A DNA stretch of 14,719 bases, taken from positions 1-14,719 of the forward strand of contig JASLGO010000009.1 in the NCBI GenBank assembly GCA_030150135.1, read 5' to 3'. The translations under genes were made by a program, and so were the position numbers. The notes beneath the pieces were generated by a model. That model saw nothing but the letters and a program-made list of their open reading frames with translations, was not told the origin of the DNA and did not search any database. This DNA is from Aquirhabdus sp. GTDB lineage: Bacteria > Pseudomonadota > Gammaproteobacteria > Pseudomonadales > Moraxellaceae. Shown one piece after another: positions 6,833 through 13,593 of the stretch. How positions within the stretch are numbered: the stretch's first letter is position 1; every line of letters starts with the position of its first letter.

Positions 6833-8104
6833 ATGTCGTCGAACACCTTAAATGTAGGTCAACCGATTCAAGTCAATCAATTCCAATTTAAAAATCGCAT
6901 GATTAAAGGTGCGATGAGTGAAGCATTGGCAACATCAACAGGCAAAGTCACCACGCCATTGATCAAGCTTTACGATACATGGGGTAAAGGTGGATTAGGT
7001 TCTGTCATTACTGGTAATGTCATGGTGGATGCATGTGCCAAAAATGAACCTGGTGTGGTGGTGGTCGAGGATGAAAGTGATTTACCACGTTTAAAAGAAT
7101 GGGCGCAGATTGGTAAAAAGTACAATATGCCGCAAATCGTACAGTTATCACATCCTGGTAAGCAGTGCCCAAAAGGGTTAAATCGTGAAACGGTTTCACC
7201 CTCTGCAATTGGATTCGGCCCAGCGATGGCTTCATTCTTCGGTGTACCTCGTGCGCTGGAAGAATTTGAAATCTATGACATTATCAAACGTTTTGGTGAA
7301 TCAGCGCGGGTTTGCGAAAAAGCGGGTTTTGAAGGCGTACAGATTCATGGTGCGCACGGTTATTTGGTGAGTCAGTTTCTATCACCAAAGCATAATCACC
7401 GTACAGATCAATGGGGTGGTAGCTTAGAAAACCGCATGCGTTTTTTATTGGAAAGTTTTAAAGAAATTCGTAAACAAACCAGCCCTGGATTTATTGTCGG
7501 TGTAAAACTGAATTCTGCGGACTTCCAGAAAGGTGGTTTCAGTGAAGATGATTCCGTCGCTGTTTTTAAAGCACTAGATGCACTGGGCGTCGATTTTATC
7601 GAGATTTCTGGTGGTACTTACGAAGCCCCTGCGATGGCTGGAGCCAAACGTAAAGCTGCTCCGAAAAAAGAAAGCACTATTCAACGTGAAGCATATTTCC
7701 TCGATTTTGCGGAAAAAGTACGTAAAGAAGTCAAAACAACCTTGATGGTGACAGGTGGCTTCCGTACACGCGCAGGTATGGATGCAGCATTGCAAAGCGG
7801 TGCTTGTGATCTTATTGGTATTGCTCGTCCTCTCGCAGTGGAAACAGATGTTGCTGATAACGTCATTGCTGGTGCAGATGTAAAGTATGCGGTTGAGCCG
7901 ATTAAAACAGGCATTGGGCCGATTGATAAGTTAGCCCTGATGGAAGTGATTTGGTATGCCGCGCAATTTAGAGCAATTGGACATGGCAAAAAACCGAATC
8001 CAAAGTTATCGCCGTTGATGGTCTTTTTGCATTACATTAAAGGCAGCGTGCAAGCGATGCTTCTGGGCAAAAAGCCAATGAGCACAAGGTTACGTGCAAA
8101 ATAA
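6833..8104 (+). CDS. NADH:flavin oxidoreductase, Old Yellow Enzyme family
   Basis: A 423-residue FMN-dependent TIM-barrel ene-reductase-type protein. Visible family features are VQLSHPGKQ (103-110), the ligand-binding pair H172/H175 in QIHGAHGYLVSQFLSP, the following RTDQWGGSLENRMRFLLE segment, and the phosphate-binding MVTGGFRT and LIGIARPL segments near 305-334. Relatives reduce activated alkenes, quinones or nitro compounds with NAD(P)H; the substrate is unknown. No CxxCxxxC iron-sulfur cluster motif is present, so this is not the long 2,4-dienoyl-CoA reductase form. About 60 residues after the barrel (about 365-423) form a basic, partly hydrophobic tail. ATG 6833 is chosen because GGAG (6824-6827) lies 5 nt upstream; the frame extends to 6761 but overlaps the promoter. 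Confidence 0.92.
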   Translation: MSSNTLNVGQPIQVNQFQFKNRMIKGAMSEALATSTGKVTTPLIKLYDTWGKGGLGSVITGNVMVDACAKNEPGVVVVEDESDLPRLKEWAQIGKKYNMPQIVQLSHPGKQCPKGLNRETVSPSAIGFGPAMASFFGVPRALEEFEIYDIIKRFGESARVCEKAGFEGVQIHGAHGYLVSQFLSPKHNHRTDQWGGSLENRMRFLLESFKEIRKQTSPGFIVGVKLNSADFQKGGFSEDDSVAVFKALDALGVDFIEISGGTYEAPAMAGAKRKAAPKKESTIQREAYFLDFAEKVRKEVKTTLMVTGGFRTRAGMDAALQSGACDLIGIARPLAVETDVADNVIAGADVKYAVEPIKTGIGPIDKLALMEVIWYAAQFRAIGHGKKPNPKLSPLMVFLHYIKGSVQAMLLGKKPMSTRLRAK

Positions 8105-8121
8105 TCTATTTATGAGATAAG

Positions 8122-8150
8122 AAAAGAGGGCAAATAGGCTCTCTTTTTTT
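8122..8150 (+). terminator. Rho-independent terminator of the flavin oxidoreductase gene
   Basis: AGAGGGC (8125-8131) pairs with GCTCTCT (8138-8144), including one G-U pair, around a 6-nt loop. It is preceded by A's and followed directly by a T-run. It lies 18 bp after the stop codon. Confidence 0.9.
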
Positions 8151-8151
8151 A

Positions 8152-8190
8152 TGCCTGATTTGGCAAAAAGAGTGCAATTCTAATCAGGCA
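8152..8190. repeat. Second hairpin directly after the terminator
   Basis: TGCCTGATT (8152-8160) and AATCAGGCA (8182-8190) are perfect 9-bp arms with a 21-nt loop. It begins one base after the terminator T-run. Only GTTTATT follows, so it is at best a weak terminator. Confidence 0.6.
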
Positions 8191-8335
8191 GTTTATTATG
8201 TCGGAAAATGCTTACACAAAAATCAGCAAAGGCTCGTTTCATGTAATGTGTTGTTTTTCGCGTATTTATGAACTTTTGTGCAATTGTCATAGTGATGTCA
8301 TCAATATCTACTAGTCGTAGCAAGGGTTTAGCGAC

Positions 8336-8566
8336 TTGTCCACAAAACCTGTGGATAACATTGTGGGAAACTCGATGAATGAGAACTTGATGTGGTGTTT
8401 CGTAAGGGATGCGAACAAATTGGTTAAATTTTAACCTATTAAAAAATCAAATAAATATAATAACTTACATATTGCAATAGTTGGTTTTTAAAAAAAAATC
8501 AAAAAAATGCTCTGTCAACCATTGCAAAGTGCATGTGCATAAACTGTGGGCGATTTCTGTGCATAA
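8336..8566. promoter_or_regulatory. Cluster of DnaA-box-like 9-mers around an AT-rich block
   Basis: Three 9-mers match the relaxed DnaA box TTWTNCACA on the minus strand: 8350-8358 (TGTGGATAA, complement of the perfect TTATCCACA), 8534-8542 and 8558-8566 (both TGTGCATAA). A one-mismatch box on the plus strand, TTGTCCACA (8336-8344), faces the perfect one across 5 bp, making a head-to-head pair. The AT-rich block lies between the two groups. This layout fits a DnaA-binding locus (origin, titration or reactivation type). No dnaA, dnaN, gyrB or other origin-linked gene is in the window, so function is inference. Confidence 0.45.
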
Positions 8567-8617
8567 CTAAATCAGTTTTTGATCTAAAAGAGGGCAGTTA
8601 GCATGAATTCGATAAAA

Positions 8618-8666
8618 GTGCGTCAATCATTCAGTTTTACCAAATAGGTTAATCACATTGACGCAC
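8618..8666 (-). terminator. Probable terminator of the YbjN-family gene
   Basis: GTGCGTCAAT (8618-8627) and ATTGACGCAC (8657-8666) are perfect 10-bp arms with a 29-nt loop, starting 15 bp past the stop codon of the minus-strand gene. Read on that strand the stem is followed by TTTT. The long loop and short T-run make it weaker than the others here. Confidence 0.55.
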
Positions 8667-8681
8667 AGATCAAACGATTAA

Positions 8682-9215
8682 CTAATGAACAGCATCATCG
8701 ACTAAGTCAAAACCACGACGGACATCCTCAAGCCCATCAGACTCCTCAGCAGCAGTGAGTAGCTCAACTAAAGAGGCTTCGGTATGAATGGCTTCTTCAA
8801 TCACTTCAAAATAACGATCAGTGCTGAAGAAATTACTAAAGATCAAATTACGAACGACAGTTGCTGTCGGGATAATGCTTTCCAGATCTATACTAGTTTT
8901 ATAGCGAACTTCACCATCTGCCCAATCCATTTCAAAATTACCGACAACTAAACCGTAGTTGATGCGAGCAAATAGCTCGGCAAGGCGTGGACGGCGATCT
9001 ACAGGCACATTCTCAGGCAAGATGCTATAAACCAGTAGGCGTTCACTTTCTGGAAAAACACGCACGATGCAAATCCATTCGCCATGTAAGCCACGAACAG
9101 GCATGCGAAAGGTTGCAATGACCTCACTATCAGGATTGGTCGGAATATTGGGTTCATCAAACTTGAGCTTTTCAGCGTCAAGTAAAGCGCGAACCTGATC
9201 AATTAATGTCGTCAT
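8682..9215 (-). CDS. YbjN domain-containing protein
   Basis: A 177-residue soluble protein without signal peptide or membrane helix. The central part resembles the YbjN family: a beta-rich N-terminal half (IATFRMPV, WICIVRVFP, LLVYSILPENVP), then RRPRLAELFARINYGLVVGNFEMDW and GEVRYKTSIDLE (about residues 78-114), then a helical end. The last 30 or so residues are acidic. E. coli YbjN is a regulator-like protein affecting motility and stress traits by an unknown mechanism, so no biochemical role is assigned. The ATG at 9215 has GGAG 8 nt upstream. It diverges from the acyltransferase gene. Confidence 0.8.
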   Translation of the reverse strand: MTTLIDQVRALLDAEKLKFDEPNIPTNPDSEVIATFRMPVRGLHGEWICIVRVFPESERLLVYSILPENVPVDRRPRLAELFARINYGLVVGNFEMDWADGEVRYKTSIDLESIIPTATVVRNLIFSNFFSTDRYFEVIEEAIHTEASLVELLTAAEESDGLEDVRRGFDLVDDAVH

Positions 9216-9249
9216 CGGAACTGCTCCAACCTATTTATTTATACAGGTT

Positions 9250-9255
9250 ATTATA
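9250..9255 (-). promoter_or_regulatory. -10 element for the YbjN-family gene
   Basis: Read on the minus strand this is a perfect TATAAT, about 35 bp before the ATG at 9215. No good -35 stands 16-18 bp upstream of it, so the promoter may rely on an activator or another sigma contact. Confidence 0.5.
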
Positions 9256-9326
9256 AAGGTAAAACCTTAAAGAGACTTGTTCCACTTTGTGTTTTGGTGG
9301 CATTCTTATGCACATGATATGACTGA

Positions 9327-9355
9327 TTAACATAAAAAAGAGTTTGGTTTATATT
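9327..9355 (+). promoter_or_regulatory. Sigma70-type promoter of the acyltransferase gene
   Basis: TTAACA (9327-9332) and TATATT (9350-9355) are separated by exactly 17 bp, each matching the consensus at five of six positions. A start near 9362 would leave a leader of about 33 nt before the ATG at 9395. Confidence 0.75.
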
Positions 9356-9394
9356 TCGATAAGTAGAGTCGTTTCACTCAAGGAAGAACAAATA

Positions 9395-9955
9395 ATGCTG
9401 CGTCGATTGCTGTATAGAGTTATTTTTTATGGCTGGCAGTATGAAATTGCTCAAGGTGTGCTGGATGACCCAAAGCAAGTGGTGATTGGTTTTCCTCATA
9501 CTTCACCATTAGATGGTATACGAGCAATCTCATTTTCGATTCTGATGAAGCTGGATCATCATGTTTTGGTAAAACAAGAGTTATTTTGGTTTCCGCTGGG
9601 GCGCTTACTGAGATGGCTAGGCTGTATTCCTGTTGATCGCAATCAATCCAAACATGTTGTACAGAAAATGGTGGAAGAATTTTCCAAATCTGAAAAATTT
9701 ACGTTACTTATTTCTCCTGAAGGAACACGTAAGAATCTGGATCGACCTCATCCGATTCATACTGGATTTTGGCGTATTGCAAAAGCTGTCAACGTTCCGA
9801 TCGTATTATTTTATGTCGATAATCACAATAAGATTGGACGGGCTTTTGCTAAGGTGATTCCAAGTGATTCCATGGAAGATGATCTGTTGAAGATTCAGGA
9901 ATTGTATGGGCAATATGGTGTACATGTGGAGCTGGATAGTGCGCGGCAGTATTAG
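9395..9955 (+). CDS. Small PlsC-type lysophospholipid acyltransferase family protein
   Basis: A 186-residue member of the glycerolipid acyltransferase superfamily. The catalytic HX4D motif is H35-TSPL-D40, the glycerol-phosphate-binding segment is GCIPVDR (76-82), and the PEGTR motif is at 108-112. Such enzymes move an acyl group to lysophosphatidate or a similar acceptor at the inner membrane. The protein is shorter than typical PlsC (about 240 residues) and has no clear N-terminal membrane helix, so the acceptor is open. ATG 9395 is preferred because AGGAAG (9381-9386) is 8 nt upstream; an in-frame extension to 9344 would overlap the -10 element. No terminator follows within 100 bp. Confidence 0.87.
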   Translation: MLRRLLYRVIFYGWQYEIAQGVLDDPKQVVIGFPHTSPLDGIRAISFSILMKLDHHVLVKQELFWFPLGRLLRWLGCIPVDRNQSKHVVQKMVEEFSKSEKFTLLISPEGTRKNLDRPHPIHTGFWRIAKAVNVPIVLFYVDNHNKIGRAFAKVIPSDSMEDDLLKIQELYGQYGVHVELDSARQY

Positions 9956-10168
9956 GTTGGCATGGCAAAAGACAGATGTTTTAGCAAGTGATTAACCATA
10001 GGTCTGATAGTTGAGTATAAAGTTTATTTTTAGTTGCTTATACCATTCACGCTATGGTATTAAAGACAGTTGTATAGCATGTGATGCGCTTACCATTATT
10101 TCATACCAAATTGTATTCATAAGAATTTTTTGGTTTTGTTGAATAGGTAAATTTTTTTGAGAAAAAAT
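9956..10168 (+). other. Intergenic region upstream of the c-di-GMP gene
   Basis: The 313-bp interval between the acyltransferase stop and the c-di-GMP gene is AT-rich; its last 99 bp are a short ORF described separately. The remainder contains a 7-bp inverted repeat, ATACCAT/ATGGTAT (10040-10046, 10054-10060), without a T-run. It could be an operator or an mRNA hairpin. I cannot identify a convincing promoter. Confidence 0.5.
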
Positions 10169-10267
10169 ATGAAAGGAATCTGTTCTAAATTATTGGAAGA
10201 AGTTGTCACGCTCCATCTTGATGATGATCAGAGTCTGTTTCAAATTTCATTGCCTAAGATTTGTTAA
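10169..10267 (+). CDS. Possible 32-residue leader ORF abutting the GGDEF/EAL gene
   Basis: ATG 10169 opens a 32-codon frame (starting MKGICSKLLEEVV) that stops at TAA 10265-10267, one base before the ATG of the next gene (TAATATG). That arrangement allows termination-reinitiation coupling. The ribosome site is weak (GAGA about 7 nt upstream), and the peptide matches no family I know. It may be a true leader, a regulatory uORF, or chance. The downstream gene has no good ribosome site of its own, which favours coupling. Confidence 0.35.
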   Translation: MKGICSKLLEEVVTLHLDDDQSLFQISLPKIC

Positions 10268-10268
10268 T

Positions 10269-12287
10269 ATGTCAAACATGCAAACGCCAGATCACGAGCT
10301 CACTGAGCTATCCAAATTACAACGTCAAGTCGAGCGCGAACGCAGTGCGCGGTTAGAAGCTGAACGAATTGCCGAATTAAACATGAGTGAGTTGCATCAA
10401 CGGCAACGTCAATTAGAGCTTCTGGAAGCAGTTGCGGGGAAGGCTAATCAGTCCAACGATTTAACTGAAGTTTTGCAATTTTCAATCCAAAAAATTTGCC
10501 AATTCACGGATTGGGCTTTGGGTCATGCCTATGTTGCAGACTCAGGATCTCGAGAGCATTTACAATCTACTCTAATCTGGTCAAAAAATATCGCGTCAAG
10601 TCCTGCGATTGATCATTTTATTCAATCGACTGAGGCTCGAGGTTTTGATCGTGGCGTAGGTTTGCCCGGTCGTGTAATGGAAACAGGTGCCGCAGCGTGG
10701 GCCGTTGATCTTGTGAATGATCCCAATTTTCCGAAAGCAGATCTTACGCAGGATACAGGTTTAAAAGCAGCGTTTGCTTTTCCTGTGCTGGCAGGTAACA
10801 AAGTGGCTGCTGTGCTGGAGTTTTTTAGCACTCAAGCGCAGGAGCCAGATCAAGTTTTACAGCGGATTATGATACAGCTGTGTTCACAATTGGGTCGAGT
10901 GATTGAACGTAGCACAGCAGAAAAGCGCTTAGTTCATGATTCGATGCATGACAGATTGACAGGTTTGCCAAATCGAATTCTTTTTCTTGATCGACTGCAA
11001 AATGCGATAGCACACCAGAAGCGTAATGCCAAAAAACATCACGTCGCGGTGTTATTCGTTGATCTTGATCGTTTTAAAGTGGTGAATGATAGTTTGGGTC
11101 ATTTAGTCGGCGATAAGTTATTGACCTTGGTTGCACATCGAATCCAGTCCATTGTGCGTACCGAAGATACGGTTGCGAGATTTGCGTATTTCCGTGATAA
11201 GGATACTTTAGCGCGTTTGGGTAGTGATGAATTTGTAGTGCTTTTGGATGATATTCGCTCACCTGATGATGCCTTGCGTGTTGCAGAGCGTATCCAACGA
11301 ACTCTAGTGACTTTTCCATTTAATTTGGATGGTCAAGATGTCTATGTCACTGCGAGTATTGGGCTTGCAACTACTGCGGATGCACAAACCGCAGCCGAAG
11401 ATTTATTACGCAATGCCAACCTTGCGATGTATCGTGCCAAGACTTTGGGCGGTTCGTGCTCAGAATCATTTGATCAAAGTATGCAAATACGCGCAATGAA
11501 CCGCTTGATTGTCGAAAGCGATATGCGCCGTGGTTTGGCTGAAAATAAATTTATTTTGCACTATCAGCCGATCGTGTCATTAAAGACGGGCGTCATCATG
11601 GGCTTTGAGGCTTTGGTCAGATGGCAGCGAACCGAAGATAAGTTGGTCTATCCGAATGACTTTATTTATATTGCAGAAGAAACGGGATTTATCTTATCAC
11701 TCGATATGTGGGTATTAAAAGAAGCCTGTTGCACTATGCTGCGTTGGCAGCGTGATTTTCCACGTGAACAGCCCTTAACGATGAGTGTGAATTTATCTGC
11801 ACGCTTATTTGCACAAGTTGATCTCGCTGAACAAGTGCGTATGATTATCCATGCTTCTGGAATTTCACCATCATCTATACGATTAGAAATCACCGAAAGT
11901 ATGATCATGGGTGATGCGGAGCGTTCGGTAAAAATCCTGACTGAGTTGAAAGAGCTGGGTGTTCATTTAAGCATTGATGATTTTGGTACAGGTTATTCAT
12001 CTTTGAGCTATCTACATCGCTTCCCAGCAGATACGCTCAAGATTGACCGCTCGTTTGTGTCTCGTATGGATGAAAGTCCAGAGTGTTCACCGATTATTCA
12101 GTCCATTATGAGTTTAGCGAATAATCTGAAAATGGATGTGATCGCTGAAGGTCCTGAAACGGCGGCGCATGTTCAGCATTTGCAGAGTTTAAATTGTGAT
12201 TATGGACAAGGTTATTTCTTTTCCAGACCAGTTGATGCTTTGCAGGTTGAACAGCTCTTAAGTTCTTCGATGGTTTATGCTGTTTGA
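10269..12287 (+). CDS. GAF-GGDEF-EAL cyclic-di-GMP signalling protein
   Basis: A 672-residue cytoplasmic protein with no membrane helix. From the ATG at 10269: a coiled-coil helix (about 14-52), a GAF sensor domain (about 60-212), GGDEF (about 225-393) and EAL (about 410-668). The EAL half keeps the expected phosphodiesterase residues: EAL itself (447-449), SVN, LEITES, DDFGTGYSSL, LKIDRSFV, AEGPET and QGYFFSRP. The GGDEF signature reads GSDEF (318-322). It is preceded by two successive RxxD segments, RTEDTVARF and RDKDTLARL, where one is normal. The likely net activity is therefore c-di-GMP hydrolysis, perhaps tuned by the GAF ligand or nucleotide binding at the GGDEF domain. The open frame extends up to TTG 10203, but its GGAAGA is only 2 nt away, so the ATG is preferred; the ATG at 10278 is an alternative. 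Confidence 0.93.
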   Translation: MSNMQTPDHELTELSKLQRQVERERSARLEAERIAELNMSELHQRQRQLELLEAVAGKANQSNDLTEVLQFSIQKICQFTDWALGHAYVADSGSREHLQSTLIWSKNIASSPAIDHFIQSTEARGFDRGVGLPGRVMETGAAAWAVDLVNDPNFPKADLTQDTGLKAAFAFPVLAGNKVAAVLEFFSTQAQEPDQVLQRIMIQLCSQLGRVIERSTAEKRLVHDSMHDRLTGLPNRILFLDRLQNAIAHQKRNAKKHHVAVLFVDLDRFKVVNDSLGHLVGDKLLTLVAHRIQSIVRTEDTVARFAYFRDKDTLARLGSDEFVVLLDDIRSPDDALRVAERIQRTLVTFPFNLDGQDVYVTASIGLATTADAQTAAEDLLRNANLAMYRAKTLGGSCSESFDQSMQIRAMNRLIVESDMRRGLAENKFILHYQPIVSLKTGVIMGFEALVRWQRTEDKLVYPNDFIYIAEETGFILSLDMWVLKEACCTMLRWQRDFPREQPLTMSVNLSARLFAQVDLAEQVRMIIHASGISPSSIRLEITESMIMGDAERSVKILTELKELGVHLSIDDFGTGYSSLSYLHRFPADTLKIDRSFVSRMDESPECSPIIQSIMSLANNLKMDVIAEGPETAAHVQHLQSLNCDYGQGYFFSRPVDALQVEQLLSSSMVYAV

Positions 12288-12316
12288 GTGATATAAATAA
12301 TACGGTTGTACATGGG

Positions 12317-12370
12317 CGAACACAGTTCACCACTACGAGATATGGTCATTGTAGGCACGAACTGTGTTCG
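12317..12370. repeat. Long inverted repeat (REP-like) downstream of the c-di-GMP gene
   Basis: CGAACACAGTTC (12317-12328) and GAACTGTGTTCG (12359-12370) are perfect 12-bp arms with a 30-nt spacer. The spacer contains a smaller CTAC/GTAG pair (12332-12335, 12351-12354). There is no T-run. The structure resembles dispersed extragenic palindromes and differs in sequence from the element at 3610-3724. Confidence 0.65.
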
Positions 12371-12424
12371 TTCGCTATGACGTGATTTTATGTCGGTTTC
12401 ACTATATTTGTCGTTCATCCAATA

Positions 12425-12459
12425 AAAAAGCCGCTGCAGCAAATGCACAGCGGCTTTTT
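12425..12459. terminator. Bidirectional Rho-independent terminator
   Basis: GCCGCTG (12430-12436) pairs with CAGCGGC (12448-12454) around an 11-nt loop, flanked by A5 and T5, so it works on either strand. It lies between the convergent c-di-GMP gene (+) and the gene ending at 12485 (-). Confidence 0.92.
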
Positions 12460-12484
12460 ATTGCCAATATTGGCGTACTAAGGA

Positions 12485-13492
12485 TTACTCAGCAATAATC
12501 TTTGCGACGTCAGCAGAAGCATAAAACTGACGCAATAATGGTTCAATACGAGCGCGTAAATAGCCATTATCAGAGAGGTGTTTTAAGGTTTGAGTCAGTG
12601 CGGGTTCAAGTTCTGCAACGATGAATTCTGGTGTGACATTCACATCTGCAAGGAGCTCAACCAAACTGCGGTTGCTGTTACGTGCATACCAACCTTCAAC
12701 GCCTTCAGATACGAGCGATTGCACATATTTGGTGGTGCGAATGTGGTTCCAGACGACAACGACAATATGTGAGCTGGCATCGACTGTTGGCGCATCGATA
12801 TGTTGTGCAACGCTGGCAACGGATTTGGTTTTTACTTTTGCCCAAATGTCGGCTGCAAGGCGATGAACCTTATTATTGCTCAGCGTTTCTTGGGTTTTCT
12901 TTTCGCTCATTGTCATGATGTTGCGAATATTGCGTGACAGATAGTTTTGCAAGGCATCATCGAAGTTACTGTCGGTTGCTTTTTCAAGCATTCCTTTTCC
13001 GAGTTTCATTAAACCTGCTGCGCCAGGGATTTTTTTGGTGACCACATTATTTTCCATGTAATCCTTGATGGCATGGCTAATGGTGGTCGACAGAACTTCG
13101 CCAGTGGTTGGGTTGCTGAAAATTTCATGGATGATCGTGTTGCGTCGTTCAGTATCGCTCGAAATCATGCTGATGACTGCCTCAGCGGTTGCATCAGGAA
13201 TAAGATCGGAGATCAGTGTTTTTTTGCCTTCAGAGTTTTTTAACGCATCTTTGACGATATTGGCGGTTTCAGTGCGCAGTTGATTGCTGGGTGCGATGCC
13301 TAATACGCGTTCTTTGGCAATTTTTTGAATACGCTCTAGGTGTACAATTGTGGAAAGTGGGGTTTCCGTGAATTCAGTAAAAAATGCTGCGACTTCGGCA
13401 CGAATGACATCAAAGTTCTGGAGCTGTTGAAGCGTATGTTCGACATGTGCTTGAAGTAGGGCTTCAGCTTTTGGGGAGAGTGTGGATGTCAT
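12485..13492 (-). CDS. Conserved-looking helical protein of unknown function
   Basis: A 335-residue protein that I do not recognise. It appears mostly alpha-helical, with no signal peptide, no clear membrane helix, no cysteine cluster and no nucleotide-binding motif. Basic, Gly/Lys-rich IPGAAGLMKLGKGMLEKA at about 158-175 marks a possible linker or membrane-peripheral region. A short hydrophobic stretch, HIVVVVWNHI, lies near 242-251. Codon use and open length look like a real gene. The ATG at 13492 is preferred over the ATG at 13501 because AGGA lies 9 nt before the former and touches the latter. It is downstream of the lipase-type gene on the same strand, 101 bp away with a hairpin between. 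Confidence 0.8.
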   Translation of the reverse strand: MTSTLSPKAEALLQAHVEHTLQQLQNFDVIRAEVAAFFTEFTETPLSTIVHLERIQKIAKERVLGIAPSNQLRTETANIVKDALKNSEGKKTLISDLIPDATAEAVISMISSDTERRNTIIHEIFSNPTTGEVLSTTISHAIKDYMENNVVTKKIPGAAGLMKLGKGMLEKATDSNFDDALQNYLSRNIRNIMTMSEKKTQETLSNNKVHRLAADIWAKVKTKSVASVAQHIDAPTVDASSHIVVVVWNHIRTTKYVQSLVSEGVEGWYARNSNRSLVELLADVNVTPEFIVAELEPALTQTLKHLSDNGYLRARIEPLLRQFYASADVAKIIAE

Positions 13493-13550
13493 GTTGTGCA
13501 TTCCTAAAAGTGAACATCAGAAAGAAGTTTTTATTTAACGGTTTTCATAA

Positions 13551-13579
13551 CAATAATCGCTCATAAAGAGCGATTATTG
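13551..13579 (-). terminator. Strong hairpin after the alpha/beta hydrolase gene
   Basis: CAATAATCGCTC (13551-13562) and GAGCGATTATTG (13568-13579) form a perfect 12-bp stem with a 5-nt loop, 14 bp past the hydrolase stop. Only TTAT follows on the minus strand, so it may attenuate rather than end transcription into the next gene, or simply protect the mRNA end. Confidence 0.6.
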
Positions 13580-13593
13580 GGTGTTTCATTACA

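Larger units (their letters stand above)
8105..8681. other. 577-bp gene-free region with AT-rich block
   Basis: No convincing gene is present. In order it holds the flavoenzyme terminator, a 9-bp inverted repeat, DnaA-box matches, a 7-bp palindrome (GGTTAAA/TTTAACC, 8422-8436), a very AT-rich stretch (about 8420-8515, including an A9 run), two more DnaA-box matches, and a minus-strand terminator candidate. Two tiny ORFs (8198-8314 and 8603-8647) are not supported by good context. A small RNA cannot be excluded. Confidence 0.7.

Noticed and set aside
8198..8314. 38-codon ORF in the gene-free region
   Set aside because: The ribosome site is weak, the peptide has an unlikely Cys-rich composition, there is no recognisable family, and it starts just after a hairpin; chance is the simplest reading.
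8603..8647. 14-codon ORF with a fair ribosome site overlapping the 8618-8666 inverted repeat, reminiscent of a leader peptide with attenuator
   Set aside because: No plus-strand gene follows; the next gene is on the minus strand, for which the repeat works as a terminator.
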